Positions 1-19,480 of a stretch of DNA of 64,000 nucleotides are shown here, one piece after another. The notes beneath the pieces were generated by a model. The model was not told the origin of the DNA. It made no database searches and saw only the letters and a program-made list of their open reading frames with translations. The stretch covers positions 4,030,001 to 4,094,000 of the forward strand of contig CM034138.1 of the NCBI GenBank assembly GCA_019914995.1. The letters run 5' to 3'. The translations under genes and the position numbers were made by a program. The DNA is from Acanthochlamys bracteata. Taxonomy: Eukaryota; Streptophyta; Magnoliopsida; Pandanales; Velloziaceae. How positions within the stretch are numbered: position 1 is the first letter of the stretch; each line of letters opens with the position of its first letter.

Positions 1-3000
1 GTGGGTAAGGAGCCTTATTTCAGGGAAGGAGGTTGTATCGGAAGTGGAGCTGGCTGTTGGAAGGCCACACCCAGGTCAGAAGAGCTGGATTGTAAGCCTT
101 GATGGGATTGATACTGTCGAACAGGTTAGCTTGGCTCCATGTGCGTAACTTGTAATTATTTTGTTGATTACCTGTAGTTCACAATGTCTTCTTAAATGTA
201 TTAATTTGTGGTCTTCATTGCCATTAGATTTGGAGGGAGGAAGGGTTTTTTTGACACCGGTAGTAGCTGCGTTAAAATTATTGGTTGTGAGGACAATAGT
301 ATGTCGTATGTAGCATTTTGCCTTCCTATGGGAAATGTAACAAATGCAAACTGTAAGAGCAAATCAAATCTAAGTGAAGGTTTTTGTAGCTGTATTCTGA
401 GAGATCTGACCTCTACCAAGCTGCAAGCATGGAGAAACACAACCTTAATACTTTGGAGTTGCCATGGCATCTGTTTAGGCAACTTTAACTTGATGTGCTA
501 GGATCTGTTGTTGTAAGAAGTATCTGCTATGTTGTATATATGTTGTCTTTCCTCTTTGTCTTCTTTTGTTGGAGATTATATGTTATCTTCTGATCTAACA
601 TACCGTATGTATGGCATATTGTCATTATGTATGAGATGGTCCTTTGACTCGAACATCTCTTATAGAATTTATTGTCATTTATAATTATTTGTATTTTATT
701 TTGTTGCTTAATTTCTTAAACAATTTTCTTGCCACCGAATACAGTCTACTGCTGCACTAGTTTTCTGTATTATCATCATCAATATTTCTTTGACCTGTAT
801 AGTAGAACTAAGGATCTTGTATGGCATCTTGCATGTTGGAAGTTAATGTGCATCTACCATTCAGATGTTTGTTCAGCATAATTTATTTCTTTAGTACTAT
901 ATAAGGATACCTTTGCTGTTGTTAACACTTGACAGCAATACAATACTCCTATTCAGGCTAAACAAATTGTTGGATCAGCTTTACTAGTAAAGGAAGAAGA
1001 TCGGCCTGACTTGGACGAAGGGGAGTTTTACACTCCCGATCTAGTTGGCATGAAAGTTGTCATTAAGGTCCACTCTTGATCATATCCTTTGCTCATTAAT
1101 CATGATTTTAACACTGTTTTACTCATTGATCTTCTTTGGCTGCCTCATGTCTTTTATATCATTTGCTGACTAGCTTTTTTAGTATTATATGCGATGTTAC
1201 CAGAAGGAGTTGATAGGTTCTATGGAGAGCTTTAGAAGTAAGGGTTTTCAGAGCCTAAAACACACCATTAAGGTCCTGAGCAACACATTGAAAATGCCAT
1301 GTGAAGGACACTTAAAAAATACATAAGAAATAAAATTTTTTTAATCTCTCACTGTTTCAGTAATTTTGGTAGCCAATATAGCTTAGGACATTAACTTTGA
1401 AGTCTAACAAATTCCTGGTGTGCTGGCAGATATGAAATGCAGTGATGTTATCCTTGACTAATTGAAGTCTGATATTTGACTTCCTGACAGTGCAAAATCT
1501 TAATATATCTGTTAAGCGCACCCTAAGGTTTTGATTAGATCCTGTGAAATTGATTGCATGTTATCTACCTTAGCAACTACCTTTCCTCCCTATGATGAAA
1601 TAATGTTTTTCTACTATTTGAATTCCTCAGAGTAATTCCTGTCTCTAGTTTCTTTCTTTTTTGTTCTTAAATTATTCTCAAGTTGTATCTTTATTCTCTA
1701 GAGATTTTCTTCTAAAGAGAAGTAGTAGAAATGATCCTACAGCTTACACCTATGCTTCTTTGGGTTAATTCTAGGACTGTACTTCTTTTTCTGTCTTTTT
1801 ATTCTTGCAGATCAAAATTCTTGCATGGGCAACATTCACAATTGGGTTCTTCTTTCAGGAGACAGGCAAATTGGTTGGGCATGTTTTCTCTGTTGTCAAC
1901 TATGGTGCAAATGACATTCTACAAGTTACTCTTGATTCAACTGGTGGAAGATATGAAGAAACTGGCCCATTAGAATCCGAATTAAGCAGTTCTCGTCCAT
2001 ATGTGTGGATTCCATTTGTCAAAGCTATTGTTCCTGATATTGACATGGATAACAGAGAAATGCTTATCACACCTCCAAAGGGGCTTCTCGATTTAAATCA
2101 ACGCGTTGACATGAGATTAAAGAAAGAACGACGCCAGCTGGTTTGGTCTGCTCACTTAGCTATGCCATATGCTTATTGTATTTCCTACTTTAGTAGTGAA
2201 GCATTCCTATAGTTATTCCACTGTGGAAGATTCACTGTTAGTGTCTCGCTCTTATAGTATCTGGATTCTGATTTTATTTTCTTTGTATAACCACAGAAGA
2301 TAGTTTTAACTTAATGATATCGTATTTTATCAGACTGCTAAACACATATAGTTTCTACTATATAGGTTTTGGTGGCTATATCTTCCTTATCTTGGTTTGA
2401 CAATATTAATTGCATGACGGACTAATGTTCTGAAAATGTGATACCCATTTTAGCTAAGCGATTTTGAGCTTAACTTTTACTTCTTCCTGGCACTGCTTAA
2501 CTTTTGTAGAGTTGATTCTTTTGGAGTATTTGCTTTGACTTGTAAGGTTATACCTTTCTTAAATGTTCAACTGTCCTTAAGTTTTTTTTTTTGGCGATGC
2601 ACACTCATTCTATGGTTTGCGAGCATTTTACTCTTTATTTATAGTGTTTTGCACTTTCTTAATGTTTGCTGACTGTAGTTGAAGCAGTTGGAACCAACCA
2701 CTTCTCTCCAATGATACTTGAATTTGATAAATATAACTGTTTTCAATTTGTAGGAATGGAAGCAAAGGAAGCAGCTGCAGCGCCGCCTGATTACGGCAAA
2801 AAAGAAACTAGGTGAAATGGGGCAAAAACATGTTTTGGAAGGGCTTAAAAGTGGTGAGAAGACACAGAAGAGTTTGCTTGCAAATCAGATTGTGGATATC
2901 AATTTAAAGTTGTTCCAGCATGCTTACCAGAGTATTAATAGACCTTGTGAGAGGTGCTTACATCTTTTCCTTTCCAAAAGTTTATTTTCCTTTTTTGTTG

Positions 3001-6000
3001 TTAGAGATAACAAGGTTTGATGTAATTTTTGTGTAAAATTATCGTTTCTAGTTATATGGAGCTTTTCATATGTGATTATGCATACTGCCCTTCATGCTCA
3101 TTTGTTCCAATGCACGTTCCCAGAGTCATGTAGTTTGCATTGCGTATTTGCATGAGAACATGAAGAACATTTAAGAAAGAGTGCATGATTGAAATGATGT
3201 GGTTGTTACCTGTTCTTGGTGAGAATTTTCATTATATTGCTGTGAGGCATGGATGGAGAATTTATGTTTGCTAAAGCTCTTACTCAAATGCCTCGTGATT
3301 TCTAAAATTTATTCAAAGTAGGAAACATGCTTTTTTATTTGCTACTTACAAATATGAAATATAGTAGATAAACACCGCTTCCCGAGATGTACTGTAGATA
3401 TACTTTACGACAAATTTGTCTTGTTTATTCTGTAGGAAGCTTATGACCTATTAGTTTGTTTTGACATAGGTTTTGAGCTTTATTAAGGTCCTAGGGTTTT
3501 GATTTTACCAGGATAATGGATGTTGGGCAGTAATATGTCTATTCAAGGGGCATTGTATCTTCAACGAGGCAATTTTGTATGTAAATAGGGATGTGAAATA
3601 GAATTTCGAGTGCTTTGTGCTAATCGTTGTTCTTCTCTCTTGCATATCCATACTGAAGTTGTCTATTCCACATATCATGAGCCCATATGGTAAATGATTG
3701 ATCATAATAGTTGATAATGATTTCTTGGAAGTAGAGTAATGTGCAGTATAAAACATTAAGAGAACTGGGTAAAATCTTTACTATCATATTCATAAGCACA
3801 TTAATCATCTCAGAACATCCAAACCTTTTCATCACGTACATAATATATTAATCCAATGCACTGTACTTGTGTTAAATCTGAAGCAGATATACTTTACCTG
3901 AAGCAACCTGTTCAAGTAACATGGTGAATGTATCTCAGAGAGACCTTCATATGCATGTGAGCGAAGAGGATAATATGAATTATGGACTTCAGAAAGAGGG
4001 AGAACTCGTCTGTGCAAAATCTAAAGTTGCTATAATTATCATGGTGAATGATTTAAGGAGTAACGAAGAACAGCTTGAATTTAACAGTGTAATGGCTGAA
4101 CAATCTGAATCTAGGGTACGCAGATGCAAAGAACTACTCATTGATTACATTAAATCTTCAAAGGTAATATTTCCATAAATCAGTCTATCTACCTATATTT
4201 ATAAATGGATATTCATTTCTCTGATTTTAGTTTGCTAATATTAGTTTTTGACTTTTACTACTTCATCTATTTGCATTTTCCATAATAATTCTGCTTGTTG
4301 ATTGTCCCGAAATTTCTTGACTCTGTTCATCCATTGGCTTGCATTCGTTTTGTTCAGCATGTCTTCAGTATTCTTAGGCTAGGTCTTTTGGGAAGCTATT
4401 CATGAACTAGGATAGATGTAGGACTTTTAGATTTCTTTGAAGTCAAGCCATACATTCTACCATAACACTGAGCATAAACCCAGTTTCTGATTTGACCATA
4501 TTTACCATGTAGCAATGCTATTTCCTACATAGCTGCATCTGAAGCCACATCCAATTTAGACAGCGTATATCCGTTTAGCAACAAGTCTACGGTAGACAGT
4601 TTGGGGTGCATTGAGATTGATCATGCAAAATCAGAAATAGGATTAAACATAAGAAAATTACTTCTATGGGTGAAACTTAAACTCACTGCTGGCTTGATGC
4701 CTTCCACTGGCTATAAATAAACAAGTTTACATATGTATCAGTACAATGCATCTTTGTCTAGTCTCTAATCCTCATAGAACTTTCTGCACATCAAATGCTG
4801 CAAAGAAAAAACAATGTTTTATCAAGTCAAATTGGTTGTAAATAAATTATGGTTAAGGTATATGGTATTCATTTAAATATGCAGACACAATGTCTTAGGT
4901 GTTCTTGATTTTGCGCATCTACACCTAAGAAAGTTTATCAAGTCAATTTGGTTGTAAATAAATTAAGGTTAAGGTGTATGGGATACATTTCAATAAGGTG
5001 TATGGGATACATTTCAATATCCGCACACAATGTCTTAGGTATTCTTGATTTTATGCATCTACACCTAAGAAAGCCTAATTGTACTTGCTGGTTAGCAATT
5101 TTTTTAGCAACTTCATAAGTTTCATCTACTTGTAGTTATAAGCTTTGGTACCAGTTCTTAAGAAATTTGTGAATTATCGAGTTTCTAGATTTGTAACTCA
5201 GGCAATTTTGTGCTCCATTTGGCATTAAGTTTGGAGAATTGATTTTGAAGCAATATACAATTGCTTTTGGAGAATCCACACTCAACTTGCTGTTGCAAAC
5301 TTGATTCTAGAATTGCTTGTCTTCTATGATGAGCCACCAAACTATGGTTTGAAAATGTTTACGAAACACCAAATTGCAAAATGCTTTTTCCAAACACAAA
5401 CAATTTCCAAACATGGTTTCCAACCACCCAATGCCAAATGCACCCTGAATGTCCAAAGCTTGCTTTTGACGAAGTTGTTTCTGATGCCAAATGGTTCTTG
5501 GGAAAACAAGTTTTGCATTTTCCCCATGAAAATATACTTCCGTGTATTATCTAAGAATCTTTTGACAGATCAGTTTGAGAAATTGACAATAAAGAATAGA
5601 ATGCTCAAGTTTCTGTGATGTCTAATCAGTATAATCATCAATAGACTTTCCATGTCATTGTTTGGATATATGCTAATCATATTTAAATTTTATCATATGC
5701 ACATGTCGTAAGTTGCACTAAGACTTAGAGAATAGGTTCGAACATGAATACCTCATAAACTTCTTGTATATCTTAGTACATTTATTTTCTTCTGATTTTC
5801 TTTCTTCACTTGGCTCCTGAAGCTTCTTGACTTGGACATGGGTAGCCAATTATGGACACTTTCATGCCACTGCTTTCACTTATTAGATTTCTAAATTATA
5901 AATCATTAGAAAGCGAATATGTCGCTATTCATCCACAATACTCATGCAAGAATCTTATAGACTAATATCATTATTGATTCGTACTTTTACTACAGTATGA

Positions 6001-8984
6001 TATTACCAGGTTCACTAATGTAAAGGATAAATTTTGTTTTACTTTTGTTTTTTTGGTGGTAATAAAGTAAAGGATAAATTGAAAACTACAAATTGGCCTC
6101 TGCAGGTGGAAGAAAGAGACTCTGTGGTTCCTCTCATCGTGGTTTGTCCAGCTCAGGAGATCCATTTATATGAAGAGTTTTTTTCATCAAATGACTACTT
6201 CGATTTGAAGAGCCAGAAGGTAGAGTATGATGTCTGGAAGGTCATTACAAACAACTGCTTCACATGCGTTAGCCTGTCTTTATAAACTCTTTTAAATTGA
6301 TCGAAAAGAAATGATCCTGCAAGCAAGGATGCAAATTATAAAATTTTCAAGTGGTGGAAATAGCATTTGGTACTAAATACAGAAAACCCATATCTGCATA
6401 GACGTTCTATCATTGTCATTCTCTTTTTAATTATGGAGAAGAGAAGATAAGAAACCAAAATATTTTGGTGATCTTCTCTTCAGTTTTGAAATAAGTTAGA
6501 TGACATTCAACATTGTGGATGGTCAGCATAAATATGTCACTCAGATGTTGACTCTGTACATTTGAGTATAAACCTACTAACTTGACTTCGACCATTCAGT
6601 ATGGGGAGCATGCTCAATCAATTTGATGTCCTTGAATTTTGTGGTATGACATGTATATATAGTGAGCATCTACCCCAAATCTATGTATATCAATCTTGGT
6701 TAATTTAGCTTATTGCTGCAAATTTGACCCCTCCTGTACGTGGCATTAGTATGTTTACGAGTCCGCTTAGGTAATATTCTCACTGATGGAATCTTGAAAT
6801 CTGTTTTGGCTAATGCCATTGAAGGAAGGGTGAGTGTTCATGTAACTGCTTTTGTACTGTCACTGATCTTGTTTTTTTAATGTGCTACTTCTATAGTGAG
6901 GTAGCTTTTCTTGTACATCATTTATTTCTTCAAATTGTTCTTTTGAGAATGACATTTTAGCAATGCATTTGCAATACTTAAAGAGTCATTGACTGTATGT
7001 AGCAGTATTCTGGACTTCTCCATAAAACAGCATTGTAGTTGATCGTAACATGATTCCCTTTCTGGATCCATTGGCAGGTATGGCTCTTGGAAGAAGAGAA
7101 GCTACCAAATGTTAACACAGGTAATATGATCCTTTTGAGAAACCTGTGGGAAATTATCCAGTCACCAACTGGACCTGGAGGGATTTTCAGTTTACTTTCA
7201 TCTCACGGTATTGTCGATGATCTGAACAAAATGGACATAGATTATGTTCAGGTAAGAAGGATTACCTAAATCAACCATCATAAATTGATTTCTGCATCTG
7301 TATAATGCACGTCAAAGACTATGATGGTTGATCTGCAACATGAGACAAATGTTCAATCATTTGACTAAAAACAGTCAACCTTCTATTACAAGCAAGGTTA
7401 AATTGATACTGGCAGAGCTTCTGTTGTCATTTGTGTCTTTAGAAAGGCTAAACAAATTGTTACTTTTAGCTATTCGGTAATACACTCTGCACTCTAAGCA
7501 AGAAATAGTATATAGGCTAAAAAGTAGGACAAATTTTTACTTTTAGCAATAGGCTAGAAAGTGGGACAAATTCTTACTTTTAGCAATAGGTAAATTAACA
7601 TGCTGCACTCTAAGCAATAAATAGTATATAGGAACATTGTTTCTTAAGTTCATTTATTAGTATAGCATCTATTTTAGTTCCCTTTAATCTAAGATTGGTT
7701 ATGAGACAGCTGTTAGTAGGTATTAACCCAGGGCTACCCATATCAATGTCATTTCCTTTTGGATGATGTACAGTGAGTGTGTTGGAGACATGGCTACCCA
7801 TATTAGACATTTCCTATAGGTCTAATGTACTGAACACCTGGAGTATAGGACGGATGTTGGTCAGTCGTTATGCTGTGTTCATTTAACACCTGGGAAAAAC
7901 TGCCTATGGAGTTTTCCATAGGAAAGTTAGATTTTGGAGTGACCGCACAGGAAAATCTAGCTCACTCCAAAGTAGCTATTAAATGAACAGTAAATATCTT
8001 GAGATGAGTATTTTCTCATGCCCATGAAAGCTGTTGATAGATAGTATAGCCCGTCCAATGATAAACTCTATTTTATTTTTTTCCTTGATCATCCTTGAAG
8101 AGATAGCGTGGACTTATATTTTATCAACGTACATGTATTAAACAACATGATGTGGCAATAATTTGAAATTTCAAATGGATTATAAGAATCGCATTGATTA
8201 ACCTGCTAAGTTGACATCTGTTCCTGCTCCACACATTTCTTTAAGAAAGTATAGTGCAATTTTCATTATGTACTGCTGTACAGCTCCTTATTCTTGTCAC
8301 ATGAACTTTTTCTTGTCCATTATTTATCTTTGTTTCGTACTTCTGATTTGTGAGTGATTATTGTATGATATGATTTGGCATGTCTGATCTTTTCAAAGGA
8401 TATGTCCTAACAAAAATTAGAATATGTGGATCTTGGAACTTTTTGTTCAGTTAGGTTAGTTGATGATTGTATTTAAGTGATACAAAGTGGAACTGGTGCA
8501 TTCCTACATCTAATCAAAATGTGAGTGGCATTTTTAAAAGCTTAAAGGAATAAGTGTGTTTTAGCTGTCTTACTGTTCTGCATACCTTCTATATGATTGT
8601 GATTTGTGTCTTGTTTTAAACGCAATGTTTCTGCAGATATGCAGCTTGGATGATAAATCTGTCATTGGAGATCCAATGTTGATTGGTTTGGTCAGTTCCC
8701 GTAGTGTTGATGTGGGGATCAAAATCTTTGAGGAAGATAGAAACAATGAAGACAAGTTTAACATTATCATCTCTATGAAGCACCTTAACAAGATCTGCCA
8801 AAGTACGGATAAGCTCATGTTCAGTGCTGTGGAAGAGAAGACATCTTACATAGGAAAGGTTGATGATGGTGGGATCACTTCAAGCAGTAGCAAACCTAAC
8901 TCCTACCGCTTTTACTCATCAATTTATAACTTCTTGAACGTTACTTCTCTTGATAGGATATGTATCTTGCAAGTTTTACCCTAA
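1..8984 (+). CDS. RimM-type ribosome maturation protein fused to a UDP-sugar pyrophosphorylase-like domain (5' partial)
   Basis: Eight exons join in frame without stops: 1(codon start 2)-124, 957-1067, 1859-2140, 2754-2953, 3887-4163, 6106-6219, 7078-7251 and 8637-8984 (TAA). They encode the last 542 residues; comparison with the remembered plant homologue At5g46420 suggests roughly 110 N-terminal residues lie outside the window. The first part is RimM-like: GRPHPGQKSW, then a PRC-barrel-like stretch with GEFYTPDLVGM, GKLVGHV and the typical WIPFVKAIVPDID and LITPPKGLLDLN ending. A charged linker follows (KQRKQLQRRLITAKKK). The C-terminal half resembles a UDPGP/UDP-GlcNAc pyrophosphorylase fold (PLIVVCPAQE, KVWLLEEEKLP, PTGPGG, NPN-like SSKPNSYRF). 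RimM aids 30S head maturation, so a role in organelle ribosome assembly is inferred from the family; the targeting peptide is not visible. Whether the second domain is catalytic cannot be told. All splice junctions are GT..AG and consistent in phase. Confidence 0.9.
4818..5075 (+). repeat. Tandem duplication inside an intron of the RimM-like gene
   Basis: Two direct copies of a roughly 116-135 bp unit follow each other, each beginning near TTATCAAGTCAA and ending with CACCTAAGAAAG. The second copy carries its own 24 bp duplication (AAGGTGTATGGGATACATTT twice, near 4970-5018). The intron (4164-6105) is otherwise plain AT-rich sequence. Confidence 0.8.
7444..7625 (+). repeat. Short interspersed direct repeats in the last intron of the RimM-like gene
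   Basis: The motif TTACTTTTAGC preceded by AGGCTAxA..ACAAATT occurs three times (about 7444-7472, 7513-7548, 7549-7588). The block GCACTCTAAGCAAxAAATAG is also present twice, near 7489 and 7605. The pattern suggests local tandem duplication in intron 7252-8636; no coding sense is seen. Confidence 0.65.
7876..7989. mobile_element. Very small MITE-like element with terminal inverted repeats
   Basis: An 11 bp perfect inverted repeat (TGTTCATTTAA at 7876, TTAAATGAACA ending 7989) bounds about 114 bp. An inner pair (TTTTGGAGTGA and TCACTCCAAA) gives further hairpin potential. It lies in an intron. The size and structure fit a non-autonomous MITE, but no target duplication was established. Confidence 0.5.
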
Positions 8985-9931
8985 TGAAGTTATATTTTTT
9001 TTAGTAAATATCCACCAGATGTTGTTTCCGCATAGATCTCTGTATATGAAATTGCCTGAAATGGAAGTTGCTGGTGAAATTTTGTAACAAATATATCAAT
9101 AAGAGCTTAGTTTACATTTCAAGAACATCATTGCAACTTTCTTTAAGTTCATAAAACCAATGGCTTTTATCTCATGATAGGGTAGTAGTATTCTGCAGAA
9201 GCAAATCGCACCCTTTTAATTAGTTTTGAGTGAAATACCATAAAACAGAATGCTACTTCCGACAGCCTCCGTCACGACTTTGTCCTTCGTACAACTTGTA
9301 TGTTGACTGCATACTGATATTATCTAGCTTATCAGTACAAACACAATACTGACTCTGTGATGGATAGCATTACTCCGTTGAAATCACCTGAAGCCTAATT
9401 TTTAATGATGAAACGTTTCTACTTATTCACTACTATACAGCGAGCTGATACGCTGACAGCAGACAACCGAATACTAGAAGTTTGTTTTTCATTCAGTAGG
9501 TTTGTAATCAACCTGGAAATGTCTCCAACATTGTGCACTCCTCTATTCCTTCATACATTCCCTTGGTTATTGTACACCCGATAAACATGAAGTGAATCAC
9601 ACTCAGATTGCTACGAGATTAACCCCTGACAAGACGATAAACAGTTTTAATTAGGTTAGGGTTAAAGTTACATATAGAACTCACATTTGCCCAATGTTAA
9701 GTGTGGCAGCACAATTTGACGCCCAATTCCCTGCCAACTAACTTTCTGTTGGTTTCACAAGCTCATCCACCTTTCTACTCATTTATGAAGACAGTAATAG
9801 CACTAGATTCTTGGCATTCATTTCCGGTGCTTGCTCCGAGCTACCCTTCCCGTCGCACAAAGTATTTACCTCCACCTTTGGCGCTGAGAAATTTGAAACA
9901 AAGGAAGCTGATAAGTAGAGCTAATCAGGAC
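8985..9931. other. Tail-to-tail spacer of the RimM-like and MAP kinase genes
   Basis: Both flanking genes end here, so the 950 bp must contain two 3' UTRs with their polyadenylation regions on opposite strands. I see no further coding exon. The reading frame at 9701-9946 overlaps the kinase terminus and shows no family signature. Confidence 0.7.
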
Positions 9932-15752
<5,821 letters not shown>

Positions 15753-16260
15753 TTTCTCGAAATTTCACCGGATAAAGAACAGCAAAAGTTCTCTTTTTTG
15801 TTAAAACTTTCCGACTTCAAATGAATCCACCGAACCAATAAACAGCAATTACTGTCTACTTTTACTTCTCCTCTTGGTGTACTCCTTCCTTTTCCGGAAC
15901 TCAATGGAATGGCAAACAAAAACAAACCGAACCAGTAACAAAACTTCCGATTGTGTTTCAATTCTACGGCATTCGCTTCACCACTTTTGGCCTTTCCCAA
16001 TATCACAAACCAATTTCTCCAAATCCTCGAAACCAACAACAGCAACAACCCACACTTCACAGAACATAAACAAAACAATAAAATGAACAACCCAGATCAA
16101 CTCTAAATCAGAAAACAACAGCAACGAGCAAAGGTTGAGATCAGTCGGGAAGCTTCCAACCTGTTTCTTCTCCTTCTTCTTTGTGTTTCTGTTAACAAGT
16201 TGCGGTCTCTCTCTCTCTTTGTGTGGTGTGGTATACACTGGTTTGGCTTTGCTTTGTTTT
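15753..16260 (-). promoter_or_regulatory. Probable 5' leader and promoter-proximal region of the MAP kinase gene
   Basis: The region just upstream of the ATG is richer in GC than the DNA beyond it and carries pyrimidine/purine-rich tracts (for example CTCTCTCTCTC at 16207-16217), which are common in plant 5' UTRs. A reading frame continues upstream of the first exon (15701-16090) but has no homology that I recognise, so I treat it as untranslated. The transcription start was not determined. Confidence 0.45.
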
Positions 16261-19189
16261 TGCTCTCCGTGATTTCATTTAATTAGATTTTGTTGGAGAA
16301 GAGAAATGAAACGAGTACAGAAAGAGAGCAAGTACAATTCTACCCTCCTGTCGAATATCGAATTTTCGAATCTACTTTATATTTAATAAGTCGCTAGTGA
16401 AACTGGAAAGGGCATATTTGGGATACATGAGCATTTCTTTGGGCAACGGCTGGCGTCTCTTTGCGTGAATTTTGTTTTTTAACAAAAGCGTGTAAATGTT
16501 TAAGTAAAAGTTGTACAAGAGTAGTTCTTGGTATTTTGCAACAGAATACCATAAATTATTAATTTTGTGATTTCGAGACTATTAGAAGTTTAGAACATCT
16601 ATCTATAAGTTAATCTCTTGTTATTATCCCCTTTTATTCTCATAAGAGCATGATAAATTTGTGAGAATAGCTATATGGCATGATGATCATGTTTTGTCCC
16701 AAAAATCTTATTAATTTTATCCATTAACAAATGAATCTAAATCCAAGCAAGCGGATCGTCAGTTCAATCCGAAAATTATTCGAATTAGTCTGGATCGAAG
16801 CGAATCACTTGCATGATTGATCAATTTGCAAATCCGAACCAATCGTAGTTTCCAAATCAACCGTCTCAGATTGATCTAAATGGTTTGGTCCGAAGTCTGC
16901 TAGCATTATTTATATGTTATCTAAAGAAAAATTGTAGTAGCATCTTAATAAATAATTGCAAATAAAACAATACTACAAAACATCAAAATAATTTAATTCA
17001 TAACCCAGACATATGATCTATTCCAAAATTTTAGCAATATAAATTAGATTAACCCGTTTAGATATTTGGATCATATTTATTAATTTCAAACGTTTACTAA
17101 GATAATATTAGTTACACCTTGATAGATAATACAAAGGTAATCATAATTTTTTAAGCATATTTCTACATTATACACTATACCTAACATTTTAAACTTAAAA
17201 ATCATAACATAGGGAACTCAGATGGATGTTACTCTAAAAAGATTTTTTTACAAATTTTATCAACTTTCTATTCTATCATATTGATTAAAAAAACGGATGG
17301 AGATCGACTTGTAATCCGATTATGCTAAAATTTTATCCATAAGTTTACGACTAATAATTTTTTATATCTAACGGTAGAGACTAAATTTGAACTTTCTTGT
17401 GTCTTATATGAATCAATATGCATTGACATATAAATGATAATGTATATATATATATATATATATACCATAAGTTTTGGATAAGGTTAAAAAAAAGAGGGGG
17501 AGGGGGGAGATGCAAATAAAAGCTGGGGAGTGATAGCATGGGATGGGATGGGATGGACAGCTGAGAAGAACATGGGACGATTTCCGTTGTTTACTAGCAA
17601 GTAAACCAAACCAACGACCACAACATGAACAAACAAACATTTTCTTTCCCTCTCTCTCTCTCAAGTCCTGATACTTGTGTTATATTATTCCTGCTAATAT
17701 CCTGTACAGGACAGACTGAGGAGCTGTTTATATTACTTATGCCAATTCATTTTTTTCTCAAGTTTTCATTTTTTATGAAGCATTTTACGGTATTTTACAT
17801 ATCATATTTCAAAAAAAAATATTCATAAATTATACATTATATATATATTCAAATTTGATCTCCACTTTTTAATTAATATGAAAAAAAATTCAAAGCATAT
17901 CTATTATTCTTTTTTGCTGAATTTTTATTAATATATTATTAATTTATAATTTTTTATATTTAATAGTAAAATTTGAAATAAAAATTTGCATCCGGTGAGT
18001 TCGCACTGATATGCTCGTAAGGGGTAATGTATTTCTATCCCCATCCCATATATTTAACTGTTATCTAAAAAAAAAAACTTGATTTCTAAAACAAACACAA
18101 AATTGTTTTCTCCAAAAGCTATACTTTTTAATCAATCCCAAACCATCACTTGAACTGGAACAGGGCCCAGGGCAGATTTGCAATTTGTTTGTAATTGAAA
18201 GAATAGTTTGCTAATTATGTAGCTGTATATCATTATCCCGCATTATGGAATATTCCTATTCTTATTAGTGATATAGATAATCGCAAGAATAATTGCTCTA
18301 ATGCTCTCCCTCTTTTTCTTAATTCCTATTGAATTCAATTTTAGGTTTATTTTTTTCTTTCTTTATTTTATTCCAAGAAAATACCTCCGGCAAACATGGG
18401 GTTGCTAAAAAATAACTTTTGAAAAAAAATAAGGGCTGCGGTGAATTGAAGTTTTATAAAATTAAACTTTTAAAAGTGAAGTGAAGTTTTGTAAAAATAA
18501 TGTTTAGAAGTGAAATAATAGCTTTTGAAAGTAAGTTCAATTTTGCTATTTAATTTTTTTTTTTTAAGTCATTAGTAAATGGAAGAAACAATTTTTATTT
18601 GAATATCCATAAAAGTGAAAACATAAACTCGAAGCGAGTGAGGAGTGAATAAACTGACACATGTAAATGTCTCCGAAATGACAGTAGTAAATATGGTAAT
18701 TGTAGAAACTATAACAGTAAATTATAGGTTACTTTATTCAATATGTTTTAAAATTTTCAAAGCGATAAAAGTAAATCAGTTTGGAATAAACTGAAAAGTA
18801 AATTTTCAATGAAAACTAATTTCAGAATTTATATATATATATTATGTATAACTTTTCTTTATACTTTAAATTGTTCAAAAAAAATTTTAAGAATTTTTCG
18901 AAGTATTTAAATAAAAAAGCTTATGTTACAGTAAATTTTTTATGTTAAAGTTTGTTGGAAAACAAAGTTAATTTTTAAACCTTAAAAAATAAAAAATGTA
19001 AATATATATAATTTTATAATATATAATTTATTTATGATCTAAATTTAAAATTAATTTGTAATATGAAAAATTTTTAAATACTAAACCGTAGGAGTGCGAT
19101 TTAAAACGTCCTTCTCAACATCTGCTAAGAGAATATGTATAACTTTTTTGGAATTTGAAAAGTTTCAAGTACTATTTAGGAATCATATT
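16261..19189. other. AT-rich intergenic DNA without a supportable gene
   Basis: The stretch holds homopolymers, a TA dinucleotide run (17442-17464) and the short GGGAT repeat near 17540. A block at about 17285-17420 resembles one arm of the foldback element at 23.9 kb (shared GGAGATCGA, TCCGATT, AAATTTTATC). Open frames here are short, low in complexity and carry no motif. Confidence 0.6.
17442..17464. repeat. (TA)n microsatellite
   Basis: An uninterrupted alternating TA run of about 11-12 units, read directly from the sequence. Confidence 0.95.
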
Positions 19190-19194
19190 AGGAG

Positions 19195-19480
19195 TGATAA
19201 TTTAAATTAGTAGGTCAATTTTAGATCAACCAACTTAATAATTAGATTAAATTTAATTAATTTTAATTTAATTTATAAATTTATATAGTTTAATATTGTC
19301 AATTTTTTAATAATCAGATCAAAATTTGATCGATTAATTTAATAACCAAATTATTAACTTCTACACTTTTAAAAGTGGGTGAAATAATAAAATTCAAAAT
19401 AAATATCGTACGGTATTTTTAGTGAAAAAATTTAGTAAGTTTTCATCAAAATATACATTATTCAGTATTTCTTTTTATTT
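19195..19480 (+). repeat. Partial copy of a dispersed AT-rich repeat family
   Basis: The stretch shares order and wording with the copies at 42.3 and 60.5 kb: a GATCAA-rich part, TTATTAACTTCTACACTTTTAA, then ATTTTTAGTGAAAAAATTTAGTAAG and TCATCAAAATATACATT. The copy stops after the TCAGTATTTC motif. Confidence 0.6.

Noticed and set aside
5301..5618. 105-codon frame in an intron of the RimM-like gene
   Set aside because: It lies between two exons that join in phase without it, and it has no conserved motif.
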